Positions 7,328-14,432 of a stretch of DNA of 24,673 nt are shown here, in pieces. The stretch is taken from positions 1 through 24,673 of the forward strand of contig CAJTSE010000016.1 of NCBI GenBank assembly GCA_910578815.1. The letters run 5' to 3'. Under the pieces are notes generated by a model. The model was not told the origin of the DNA. It ran no database searches and saw nothing but the letters and a program-made list of their open reading frames with translations. The position numbers were made by a program, and so were the translations under genes. The stretch is from an uncultured Acetatifactor sp. GTDB lineage: Bacteria > Bacillota > Clostridia > Lachnospirales > Lachnospiraceae. Numbering within the stretch: position 1 is the stretch's first letter; the number at the start of each line of letters is the position of its first letter.

Positions 7328-8332
7328 TTATTTTAATTCGGCACTTTGCAATTCCGGCACAAAGCTGTCGAAAATGAAAATGTCGAAATGTTTTTCCGCC
7401 GCCTCCAGTTCTTCCCGGCTTTTGATAGTCCAGGCCGCCGCCATATTATGATAAAGTCCCCTGCAGAGCCTGCGGGAAAGCATGTTATAGTGCTTATGGT
7501 TATAGGCAATAAAATCCGGCTTTGTCAGGAAGTTAAACAAGAGATTCTGGAGCAGGAAGTAGAGTACCCCCTTATACTCTCCCACTCTTAAAAAGCCCTC
7601 CGCCAACTGTCCCCTGACCACCTTTCTCCTGTGCCTCCTGTACCAGAAAACCCCCAGAGGATTAAAAGATTCGATACAATACAGCCCATGATATTCCGTA
7701 AGCAGGGCGTCCGCTGCCGGACAGACGGAAAGGTCCGTGGACTCAATCTTCAGCTCGACGATTAAGGGCACCCTGCCGTCCACACATTTCAAAACATCTT
7801 CAAATTTCGGAATCCGCTGGTCGGAGCCGCAGAGGGGAAACTGCTGCAGTTCTTCATAGGTATAGTCCGACACTTTCCCCTCCCGGCCGCAGATGCGCTT
7901 TAGGGTAAAATCATGAAACACCACGGGAATACGATCCTTGGTCATCTGCACATCCAGCTCGATACCGAATCCCGCCTCCACCGCCTTCCGAAAAGCCCGC
8001 AGAGAATTTTCCGGCGTGATGTCCTTCGCAACCTGCGCAATGTCTTTCACGCCGCTGGTGATGTCTTTCGCGCCGTGGGTGATGTCTTCCTCAGCCTGTG
8101 TGCTTTCTGCACTGCCGGACAAGCCCCTTTCGCTCTCATTCTTCTCTCCGGCTTCGTACACTGTTTTTTCCGCATCCCCCGCCGGCCCATTAAAATGCAG
8201 CCCTCGATGCGCATACAGCCACTCTTTAAAGGGCGCCGTATCCGGCCTTCCCAGCATTCTGGGCATAATCATCAGCAAATACAGCACCGCTAACGCCAGC
8301 AGGCAAATCAATACAATCATTAATACCTTCAT
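7328..8332 (-). CDS. Glycerophosphodiester phosphodiesterase family protein, membrane anchored
   Basis: Family members hydrolyse glycerophosphodiesters to glycerol-3-phosphate and an alcohol. One N-terminal helix (residues 1-23) probably anchors the protein. The barrel motifs are present: AHRGLH (41-46), PENSLRAF (107-114), ELDVQ (125-129), VFHD (138-141) and LIVELK later. HRG and PEN are normally 10-20 residues apart; here about 60 residues intervene, rich in E, S, A and K, and ending in KDIT/KDIA repeats encoded by 21-bp units. The start at 8332 follows GAAGGAG. It lies 68 bases downstream of the transporter gene on the same strand, so the two may be cotranscribed. The substrate is not evident from sequence. 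Confidence 0.88.
   Translation of the reverse strand: MKVLMIVLICLLALAVLYLLMIMPRMLGRPDTAPFKEWLYAHRGLHFNGPAGDAEKTVYEAGEKNESERGLSGSAESTQAEEDITHGAKDITSGVKDIAQVAKDITPENSLRAFRKAVEAGFGIELDVQMTKDRIPVVFHDFTLKRICGREGKVSDYTYEELQQFPLCGSDQRIPKFEDVLKCVDGRVPLIVELKIESTDLSVCPAADALLTEYHGLYCIESFNPLGVFWYRRHRRKVVRGQLAEGFLRVGEYKGVLYFLLQNLLFNFLTKPDFIAYNHKHYNMLSRRLCRGLYHNMAAAWTIKSREELEAAEKHFDIFIFDSFVPELQSAELK
8016..8099. repeat. Four 21-bp tandem repeats inside the phosphodiesterase gene
   Basis: Units at 8016-8036, 8037-8057, 8058-8078 and 8079-8099 share the core (G)TGATGTCTTTCGCGCCG with several changes; divergence is greatest in the outer copies. The period is seven codons, so the frame is kept, and the peptide reads as repeated xxKDITxG. 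This repeat makes part of the unusual insertion between HRGLH and PENSL. Confidence 0.8.
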
Positions 8333-8400
8333 AAAAATTCTCTTCTCCTTCGTCCTATCATGATGCCTTCCCTATATTGCTTCAAATAATGAGAAAGAAC

Positions 8401-9873
8401 TTAGTCATCCACATCAAAATTCTCCAGCAGGCTCTTCTTTTTCACCGGCTTCACATCTCCGTGACGCACCTGCGTCATGGTACAGAACGAAGCCAGAGCA
8501 AAGAGCAGCGCATAGGGAAACAGCGTCCTGTAAGACACATTTTCCAACAGAAAGCCCGAAAAAACCGGGGTAAAAATCTGCGCCGCCATGGAAAAGGTAT
8601 AATAAGTTCCTGTAAATTTACCAATATCGCTGCCCTGACTCATAGCCACGATCATAGGGTAAGAGTTTACGTTGATCGCCGCCCAGCCCACACCAATTAA
8701 GGCAAAGGCAATGTTAATCACCGGATGATATGCCCCCGCAAAGACCGCCGCCAGATAGCACGCTGCCATGATCAGAATACCGCCCAGTATGGTCTTCTTC
8801 CTGCCGAATCTGGCGGAAATATTGCCGATGGGAATGTAGCTGATAATAGCCGCCACCGTAGCTACCATCAGACAGTTAGCAAAGCTGCCGCCCTCCATCT
8901 TCCATACCACCCGGGTATATCTGGAAAAGGCGGTGGTCACCGCATTGTAGGCAGTGAACCAGAAAAAGATGGACAGCAGCAGGAAAATCATACTGCGCTT
9001 TACGTCCCTGGGCAAAGTTATCTTCTGCGCCGGGGCTTCGCTGCTCTCAGACGCTTCCACGCTCCTTTTGCTGCTCTCTTTTTCCGTCCGGGTCACGGCA
9101 TTCTTCTCCGCTCTGTTCTCTGCTGCAGACTCATCCGCTTGTTGAAACTTCGGTGATGCAGCCTGCTCTGCCCCATTGCTCCCTGCCGCATTTTCTATCG
9201 CCGCCTCATTTATTTCTGTACCCGGCAACGCCGCCTGCTCCTCCGCTTTTTCCGTTTCTTCTAATTCCCTGCGCAGCTTATTCTCTCGAATTGTAATCAA
9301 CAGGATTCCCACCGCCACTACCATCAATGCCGCCACGCTGACAAACAGGAGCGCATAATCGGGCCTGTCCCCCGCTCCCACCAAAAGCTTTATCATAATC
9401 AGCGCATAGACCCCGCCCACGGCCCCCATCAGGTTAATGACCGCGTTAGCCCGGCTGCGCAGATGATTGGGTGTCAGATCCGGCATCAGGGCTACCGCGG
9501 GCGAACGATACAGCCCCATGGAAAGCAGAGTAGCAAATAATGCCGTCAAAAACAGCACCAGGCTCTGACGTCTGTCCGCAAAGGGCAGAAGCATCATAAA
9601 AATTACTGCCAGCACCGTACCGGTAAGAATGAAGGGGGTACGCTTTCCTAACGGCGTATTCACCTTATCGGAAAGGGATCCGAACACCGGCAGGAGAATC
9701 AGCGCCAGCACATTGTCCATGGCCATCAGCACCCCCGTAACCGTCTCCCCCAGCCCGAAAGTGTTCTGAAGCATCAGGGGAATGATATTATCATACATCT
9801 GCCAGAATGCGGAAATACTTAAAAACGCCAGCCCTACAAAAAATGTTCTCTTATAATTCAGTTTTGATCCCAT
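8401..9873 (-). CDS. MFS/GPH-type transporter, probably for sugars
   Basis: This 490-residue membrane protein has about twelve hydrophobic segments in two halves. The loop between helices 2 and 3 reads GSLSDKVNTPLGKRTPF, close to the GxxSDxxxTxxGRRRPF motif of SLC45/GPH-like cation-coupled sugar carriers; the second half has a matching ARFGRKKTILGG. The two halves are joined by an unusually long hydrophilic stretch (about residues 196-293) rich in E, A, S and K, presumably cytoplasmic. The start follows ACAGGAGG. The phosphodiesterase gene follows on the same strand. Substrate is inferred only at family level; a GH105 hydrolase is encoded about 3 kb away but on a separate unit. Confidence 0.85.
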   Translation of the reverse strand: MGSKLNYKRTFFVGLAFLSISAFWQMYDNIIPLMLQNTFGLGETVTGVLMAMDNVLALILLPVFGSLSDKVNTPLGKRTPFILTGTVLAVIFMMLLPFADRRQSLVLFLTALFATLLSMGLYRSPAVALMPDLTPNHLRSRANAVINLMGAVGGVYALIMIKLLVGAGDRPDYALLFVSVAALMVVAVGILLITIRENKLRRELEETEKAEEQAALPGTEINEAAIENAAGSNGAEQAASPKFQQADESAAENRAEKNAVTRTEKESSKRSVEASESSEAPAQKITLPRDVKRSMIFLLLSIFFWFTAYNAVTTAFSRYTRVVWKMEGGSFANCLMVATVAAIISYIPIGNISARFGRKKTILGGILIMAACYLAAVFAGAYHPVINIAFALIGVGWAAINVNSYPMIVAMSQGSDIGKFTGTYYTFSMAAQIFTPVFSGFLLENVSYRTLFPYALLFALASFCTMTQVRHGDVKPVKKKSLLENFDVDD

Positions 9874-9926
9874 GCAATACCTCCTGTTGTTTTTTCATCA
9901 AGCTCACGCACAGTTCGGCTCATACC

Positions 9927-9960
9927 GCGCGCATAATTTAGCGTTGTCCTTTATGCGCGC
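9927..9960. repeat. 10-bp perfect inverted repeat upstream of the transporter gene
   Basis: GCGCGCATAA (9927-9936) and TTATGCGCGC (9951-9960) flank a 14-base loop. No T-run follows on either strand, so it is not a standard terminator. It lies 54-87 bases before the transporter start and could be an operator or a leader hairpin. Confidence 0.7.
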
Positions 9961-10113
9961 CTGCGGCGTTCTTTACGGACTGCTGAACCGATACCTTGTT
10001 CTTTGGCATATAGCCTTGCTGAACCCAAGCCGCTTCTTTTACAGACCGTTTGGGCCTCTACCCATATTTTACCAGACTTTAGGTCCGGCCGCAATGAAAC
10101 TGCACAAAAGTCC

Positions 10114-10141
10114 TTGAAAATTACACCTTCTTGTGTATAAT
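10114..10141 (+). promoter_or_regulatory. Sigma-A promoter of the ABC-F operon
   Basis: TTGAAA (10114-10119) and a perfect TATAAT (10136-10141) are separated by 16 bases. Transcription should start near 10148, giving a leader of about 160 bases before the ABC-F start codon. Confidence 0.7.
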
Positions 10142-10301
10142 GGAAGAAGTGCAAAAAACAATTTCCCTGTTATTCTGCCCCGATTTTCAAAAAAAGTACG
10201 ACTCATTTTCCACGGAAATCGGGCAGGTGAAACCCAAGAAATCTGACACCGGACAGGGAGCATCACAAGGACCGGGAACAACTGCCCTCCCGGCGGAATG
10301 A
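10140..10301 (+). CDS. Possible 53-residue leader ORF overlapping the ABC-F leader
   Basis: An ATG at 10140 opens a frame of 53 codons (MEEVQKTISLLFCPDFQKKY to TTALPAE) ending with TGA at 10299-10301, nine bases before the ABC-F start. There is no Shine-Dalgarno sequence before it, and its ATG overlaps the TATAAT of the presumed promoter, so it could be translated only from a transcript starting farther upstream. Either the frame or the promoter is likely to be coincidental. Confidence 0.2.
   Translation: MEEVQKTISLLFCPDFQKKYDSFSTEIGQVKPKKSDTGQGASQGPGTTALPAE
10164..10293 (+). promoter_or_regulatory. Structured 5' leader of the ABC-F gene
   Basis: Three helices can be drawn. P1 pairs TCCCTGT (10164-10170) with ACAGGGA (10253-10259) and encloses P2, CTGCCCCGATTT (10175-10186) with AAATCGGGCAG (10216-10226), an 11-bp helix with one bulged C. 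P3, CCGGGA (10272-10277) with TCCCGG (10288-10293), ends ten bases before the ribosome binding site. This does not resemble a riboswitch class I know. ABC-F genes are often controlled through their leaders, but no T-run makes P3 a classical attenuator. Confidence 0.4.
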
Positions 10302-10309
10302 GAGGAACT

Positions 10310-11947
10310 ATGATCAGTGCTAATAATGTAACCTACAGAGTGGGCAAGAAAGCCCTGTTTGAAGACGTAAATATCAAATTCACAGAAGGAAACTGTTACG
10401 GGCTGATCGGCGCTAACGGAGCCGGAAAGTCAACCTTTTTAAAAATTTTGTCCGGAAACCTGGAAACCACTAAAGGTGATATTGTTATCACTCCCGGCCA
10501 GCGTCTCTCCGTACTGGAACAAGACCACTTTAAATATGACGATTATATTGTCATGGATACGGTCATCATGGGAAACGAACGCCTGTACCAAATCATGAAG
10601 GAGAAGGATGCCATCTATGCCAAAGAGGATTTCTCCGACGAGGACGGCATTCGCGCCAGTGAACTGGAGGCCGAATTTGCCGAAATGGACGGCTGGGAAG
10701 CGGAATCCAACGCAGCCATGCTGCTAAACGGCCTGGGCGTGGGAACAGAGTATCATGATTCCACTATGAGAGAGCTTGACGGCAGCCTGAAGGTGAAGGT
10801 GCTGCTGGCAAAAGCATTATTTGGTAATCCTGACATCCTGCTGTTGGATGAGCCTACCAACCATCTGGACCTGGATGCCATCGCCTGGCTGGAAGACTTC
10901 CTGATCGACTTTGATAATACTGTAATCGTGGTTTCCCACGACCGTTATTTTTTAAACAAAGTGTGTACTCACACCGCTGACATTGACTATGGCAAGATCC
11001 AGCTTTATGCCGGCAATTACGATTTCTGGTACGAATCCAGCCAGCTGTTAGTGAAGCAGATGAAGGAAGCCAACAAAAAGAAGGAAGAGAAGATCAAGGA
11101 ACTGCAGGAGTTTATCTCCCGCTTTTCCGCCAATGCTTCCAAGTCCAAACAGGCTACCTCCAGAAAGCGTGCCCTGGAAAAAATCGAGCTGGATGAAATC
11201 AAGCCTTCCAGCAGAAAATATCCTTATATAGATTTTCGACCTGACCGTGAGATCGGCAATGAAGTCCTTACGGTGGAACACCTTTCTAAAACGGTAAACG
11301 GTGAGAAGGTGCTGGATGATGTTTCCTTTGTTATGGGACATAACGATAAAATTGCATTTGTAGGTGGTCAGGAACTTGCCAAAACCACTTTGTTCCAGAT
11401 CCTCATGGGAGAAATTGAGCCCGATGAAGGAAGTTTCAAATGGGGTGTAACTACATCTCAGGCTTACTTCCCCAAGGACAACACCGAAGAATTTAACAAT
11501 GACCTGACCATTACAGACTGGCTCACAGGCTACTCCCCCGTAAAAGATGTAACCTATGTAAGAGGCTTCCTGGGACGTATGCTGTTTGCCGGCGAGGACG
11601 GCGTTAAAAAGGTAAAGGTTCTCTCCGGGGGCGAGAAGGTGCGCTGTCTGCTCTCCAAAATGATGATCAGCGGTGCAAACTGCCTGCTCTTCGACGAGCC
11701 CACCAACCATCTGGACATGGAATCCATCACAGCCTTAAACAACGGACTGATCAAATTCCCCGGTGTGGCACTGTTTGCCTGCCATGACCACCAGTTTGTA
11801 CAGACTACGGCAAACCGTATCATTGAGATTCTGCCAGGTGGACAGATTGTAGATAAAATTACCTCCTACGACGAATACCTTGAAAACGACGAAATGGCCA
11901 GAAAAAGAACTGTCTTTACGGCCCAGAAGGAAGACGAAGAGAACTAG
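10310..11947 (+). CDS. ABC-F family ATPase, YbiT-like
   Basis: ABC-F proteins have two ATPase domains and no membrane part; they act on the ribosome in translation or in antibiotic protection. The first domain has Walker A GANGAGKST (34-42) and LLLDEPTNHLD; the second has LSGGEKVRCLL and LLFDEPTNHLD. The inter-domain linker has the SRFSANASKSKQATSRKR segment shared with E. coli YbiT, and the overall match to YbiT is clear throughout. The second Walker A is unusual: VGGQELAKTT near residues 351-360, with alanine before the lysine. The first signature (LDGSLKVKV) is also degenerate, as in YbiT. The start at 10310 is chosen because GAGAGGA precedes it and homology begins there; an ATG at 10298 adds four residues. 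It is probably cotranscribed with the PHP gene 24 bases downstream. Confidence 0.93.
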   Translation: MISANNVTYRVGKKALFEDVNIKFTEGNCYGLIGANGAGKSTFLKILSGNLETTKGDIVITPGQRLSVLEQDHFKYDDYIVMDTVIMGNERLYQIMKEKDAIYAKEDFSDEDGIRASELEAEFAEMDGWEAESNAAMLLNGLGVGTEYHDSTMRELDGSLKVKVLLAKALFGNPDILLLDEPTNHLDLDAIAWLEDFLIDFDNTVIVVSHDRYFLNKVCTHTADIDYGKIQLYAGNYDFWYESSQLLVKQMKEANKKKEEKIKELQEFISRFSANASKSKQATSRKRALEKIELDEIKPSSRKYPYIDFRPDREIGNEVLTVEHLSKTVNGEKVLDDVSFVMGHNDKIAFVGGQELAKTTLFQILMGEIEPDEGSFKWGVTTSQAYFPKDNTEEFNNDLTITDWLTGYSPVKDVTYVRGFLGRMLFAGEDGVKKVKVLSGGEKVRCLLSKMMISGANCLLFDEPTNHLDMESITALNNGLIKFPGVALFACHDHQFVQTTANRIIEILPGGQIVDKITSYDEYLENDEMARKRTVFTAQKEDEEN

Positions 11948-11971
11948 AATTCCGCAGAAAGGCTTCCCCAT

Positions 11972-12877
11972 ATGCTGCCCATTGATTTACACGTACATTC
12001 CAACCGCTCCGACGGAACCTATACCCCTGTTCAGCTGGTAGATTACGCCATGAAAAAAGGCCTCGCCGCCTTTGCCCTCACCGATCACGACACGGTGGAC
12101 GGGCTGGACGAGGCTGTTTTCTATGCAGAAAAGCTGCGCCGGGAACTTGCCACGGAGCAGGAAACAGACCTTCCATCGGCGCATCCGGCTCTGACGCTGG
12201 CTCCCGTACCAGAGGTTATTCCCGGAATCGAATTTTCTACGGAATATCAGGGCCAGGATGTGCATATTGTAGGGCTTTATATTGACTATCACAGTCAACC
12301 CTTTATCAAGCAGCTACAAGAGTTCGTAACCTCCCGCACTACCCGCAATCATAAAATGTGCCGCCTGCTCCGTGAAGCAGGCATTGACATTACTTATGAG
12401 GCCTTATTAAATGAGTTTCCAGATGCCGTAATCACCCGCGCTCACTTTGCAAAATATATGTTGAGCCACGGCTCTATCCAAAGCATGAAAGAGGCCTTTG
12501 ACCGCTATGTAGGCGACCGCTGCCCCTGCTATGTTCCCAGAGAAAAAGTCACTCCGGTACAGGCGGTAAAGCTGATCCTGGAGGCAAATGGTATTCCCAT
12601 ACTTGCGCACCCCATCCTCTATCGCATGAGCGACGAAAGGCTGGATGCCCTCACCGCAGAGTTAAAGGAAAACGGCCTCAAAGGCATTGAAGCCATCTAC
12701 AGCACTTATAAACCTCACGAAGAACGCCAGATCCGGGCACTGGCCCAAAAATATCATCTGCTTTTAAGCGGCGGCAGCGATTTTCACGGCAGCAATAAAC
12801 CAGGAATTGACCTTGGCTGCGGCTGCGGAAATCTCTTTGTTCCCTATGAGATACTTGAAAATTTAAAAATGGCATAG
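11972..12877 (+). CDS. PHP-domain phosphoesterase (RNase AM / nucleoside bisphosphate phosphatase type)
   Basis: All PHP metal-binding motifs are present: DLHVHSNRSDG (5-15), LTDHDTVDG (36-44), PGIEFS (84-89), HIVGLYID (98-105), ILAHP near residue 210 and GGSDFHG near 268. This pattern and length (301 residues) fit the YciV/TrpH branch, whose characterised members remove 3' phosphates from 3',5'-nucleoside bisphosphates or trim the 5' ends of RNA. The segment before PGIEFS (about residues 55-82) is roughly 20 residues longer than usual. It follows the ABC-F gene with an AGAAAGG site and probably shares its transcript. Its stop lies 2 bases from the stop of the opposing GH105 gene. Confidence 0.88.
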   Translation: MLPIDLHVHSNRSDGTYTPVQLVDYAMKKGLAAFALTDHDTVDGLDEAVFYAEKLRRELATEQETDLPSAHPALTLAPVPEVIPGIEFSTEYQGQDVHIVGLYIDYHSQPFIKQLQEFVTSRTTRNHKMCRLLREAGIDITYEALLNEFPDAVITRAHFAKYMLSHGSIQSMKEAFDRYVGDRCPCYVPREKVTPVQAVKLILEANGIPILAHPILYRMSDERLDALTAELKENGLKGIEAIYSTYKPHEERQIRALAQKYHLLLSGGSDFHGSNKPGIDLGCGCGNLFVPYEILENLKMA

Positions 12878-12879
12878 GT

Positions 12880-13932
12880 TTACATGGCACCATCCTTGGC
12901 AATGGTATCTGATACAAGCAAGGTGGAAAAAAAGGCAAGTGCCAGCCCCTGTCCCCAGCCCTGGATCCAAGCCTTGGGAATACCTCTATAGCCCTCCTTA
13001 TCCCGCATGACAGCCGTGCCTCCGGACACATTCATAACCTTGCCGTCCTCGCTGATATTGTTCAGCAGACCCGTTATGGCTTTATTAATATATTTCCCAT
13101 GAAGAGCATTGCCCCGCTCCAGCATGGCTACGGCAATCCCTGCGGAAGCAGAAACTTCTTCGTAAGATTCCTCGTCATCCAGCACCGTTCTCCACAGCCC
13201 ATTCTCGGTCTGCACCGTCTTCAACGCCGCCAGCTGTTCATTCAAGGAGCCTGCCACATCTATATAAGCAGGATACAGGTAGCACTGTGGAAGCAGCCCG
13301 CCCACCATGGACATTGTGTATGCTGCCCAGGCATTGGCCCTGCCCCAGTAGATACCGGACATATGATCTCCGGCAATATTATCATAGCCATGATAATAAA
13401 AGCCGCTGCTGGGATTCTGCAGATACCGGATATGCCATTGCCACTGATTCAGAGCATCTTCAATCAACTCACGGTCATCGTTCATGACGCCAACCCGCAG
13501 CATAAACAGGGCAGCCATAAACAGGGTATCCGCCCATGCCTGCTCCGGAAAATCATTATTGGGTGAAACGGTGTGCTGCAGCACGCGATCTCCAAAGCGG
13601 AGGGCGTCTTTCTTCAGGTATTCTATTTTGCTCATTATAATGTCATAATATTTCTGCTCTCCCGTGGCCTGATAAAGAGTCACCAGACAGTGCCCCATAG
13701 CGCAGGCGTTCACCGTCCAAGCAGTTGGCAGTCCCAGCTCAATCATCTCGTCCACCCTGTCCTTTAAAAGCCTCAGGTACTCTTGCCTTCCTGTTTTTTC
13801 AAAGGCTTCTCCAATACCGTAATAAGCCACCCCGCAGGGCCAGTCCCAGGTCAGATCCATGTTCATCGTCTTTTTTACAATCCTGTCAACAACATCTTCG
13901 ATTTGTTTTTTATCATACTCCAGTTTCAGCAT
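12880..13932 (-). CDS. Glycoside hydrolase family 105 (unsaturated rhamnogalacturonyl hydrolase-like)
   Basis: GH105 enzymes release the unsaturated uronic acid left at oligosaccharide ends by pectin or glycan lyases. The 350-residue protein has no signal peptide and should be cytoplasmic. It has the family's (alpha/alpha)6 pattern, with WADTLFMA near residue 135 (candidate catalytic aspartate, compare D143 of B. subtilis YteR), WGRANAWAAY near 207 and WIQGWGQGLALAF near the C-terminus. The second acidic position of YteR (D88) appears here as N75 in TVNACAMG, so activity or specificity may differ. The start follows AAGGGGG. No lyase or oligosaccharide transporter is adjacent, so it appears as a stand-alone gene; a large dyad (13957-14013) precedes it. 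Confidence 0.85.
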   Translation of the reverse strand: MLKLEYDKKQIEDVVDRIVKKTMNMDLTWDWPCGVAYYGIGEAFEKTGRQEYLRLLKDRVDEMIELGLPTAWTVNACAMGHCLVTLYQATGEQKYYDIIMSKIEYLKKDALRFGDRVLQHTVSPNNDFPEQAWADTLFMAALFMLRVGVMNDDRELIEDALNQWQWHIRYLQNPSSGFYYHGYDNIAGDHMSGIYWGRANAWAAYTMSMVGGLLPQCYLYPAYIDVAGSLNEQLAALKTVQTENGLWRTVLDDEESYEEVSASAGIAVAMLERGNALHGKYINKAITGLLNNISEDGKVMNVSGGTAVMRDKEGYRGIPKAWIQGWGQGLALAFFSTLLVSDTIAKDGAM

Positions 13933-13956
13933 TGCACCAGCCCCCTTATTAATCTT

Positions 13957-14013
13957 AAAGGAGCCATTGCTTAAGGCAAATGATAATTGATCTGCCTGTG
14001 CAACAGCTCCTTT
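13957..14013 (-). terminator. Long hairpin between the small acidic gene and GH105
   Basis: AAAGGAGC-xx-TTGC type arms (13957-13970 and 14000-14013) pair over 8 bp, then 4 bp after a 2x2 internal loop, and AGGCA (13974-13978) pairs with TGCCT (13993-13997) inside. The shape fits a Rho-independent terminator for the small upstream gene. The T-run is only three on the minus strand but TTTTCTTATA on the plus strand. It may instead be a leader element of the GH105 gene, whose start is 25 bases away. Confidence 0.5.
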
Positions 14014-14042
14014 TCTTATATTACTTCACATCTGTTTACAAC

Positions 14043-14306
14043 CTATCCCTCTACGATCAGATACCTGCCGTCGCCAATGTCAAAGACCTCCTTAGCAGCC
14101 AATACCTCATCTTCTCCGGCACTCTGCACATCCATGCCTTCCTCTTCAAAATAATCCATTACTTCATCTGCGGATTCTACCAGCACCGCCATGCAGTCCT
14201 CCAGAAATTCTTCTGCTTCATCCAGCGTTTCTGCTACCTTTTCGGGAAAAAGCTGAAGCTGATTATCCAGAAAATATTCCAGAACTCTGTCATCAAATTC
14301 GCGCAT
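14043..14306 (-). CDS. Small acidic protein of unknown function
   Basis: This 87-residue protein is very acidic (many E and D, for example FDDRVLEYFLDNQLQLFPEK and DEAEEFLEDCMAV) and ends GDGRYLIVEG. It looks like a soluble alpha/beta protein without a signal peptide. I associate similar sequences with conserved small proteins of Lachnospiraceae but cannot name a function. It is clearly a gene: the start has a perfect AAAGGAGG site, there is a promoter at 14373-14401, and a hairpin follows its end. Codon use matches its neighbours. A stem-loop (ACCG...CGGT with GGATA/TATCC inside, about 14321-14353) lies in its leader. Confidence 0.8.
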   Translation of the reverse strand: MREFDDRVLEYFLDNQLQLFPEKVAETLDEAEEFLEDCMAVLVESADEVMDYFEEEGMDVQSAGEDEVLAAKEVFDIGDGRYLIVEG

Positions 14307-14372
14307 ACTTCTACCCTCCTTTGCTCACCGGGATACAGCGTCTATCCGCCCGGTACAGTTCTTTATGCCCAC

Positions 14373-14401
14373 ATACTACATTGTTATGCGCCTCATGTCA
14401 A
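14373..14401 (-). promoter_or_regulatory. Sigma-A promoter of the small acidic gene
   Basis: On the minus strand a perfect TTGACA (14396-14401) and TAGTAT (14373-14378) are 17 bases apart. It lies just after the stop of gph, which separates the small gene from the polyphosphate cluster. Confidence 0.7.
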
Positions 14402-14432
14402 TATGTCACATGCAATTTATTTATTGCACCCT

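Larger units (their letters stand above)
9874..10309. other. Divergent control region between the transporter and ABC-F genes
   Basis: This 436-base gap contains a 10-bp perfect palindrome (9927-9960), a 9-bp direct repeat TGCTGAACC (9981-9989 and 10017-10025), the ABC-F promoter (10114-10141) and its structured leader. No good promoter for the minus-strand transporter was identified. Reading frames here on both strands lack ribosome binding sites, apart from the overlapping 53-codon frame listed separately. Confidence 0.6.

Noticed and set aside
9951..10154. Small frames on both strands in the transporter/ABC-F gap
   Set aside because: Neither the minus-strand 67-codon nor the plus-strand 81-codon frame has a start signal or recognisable protein features, and they overlap control elements.
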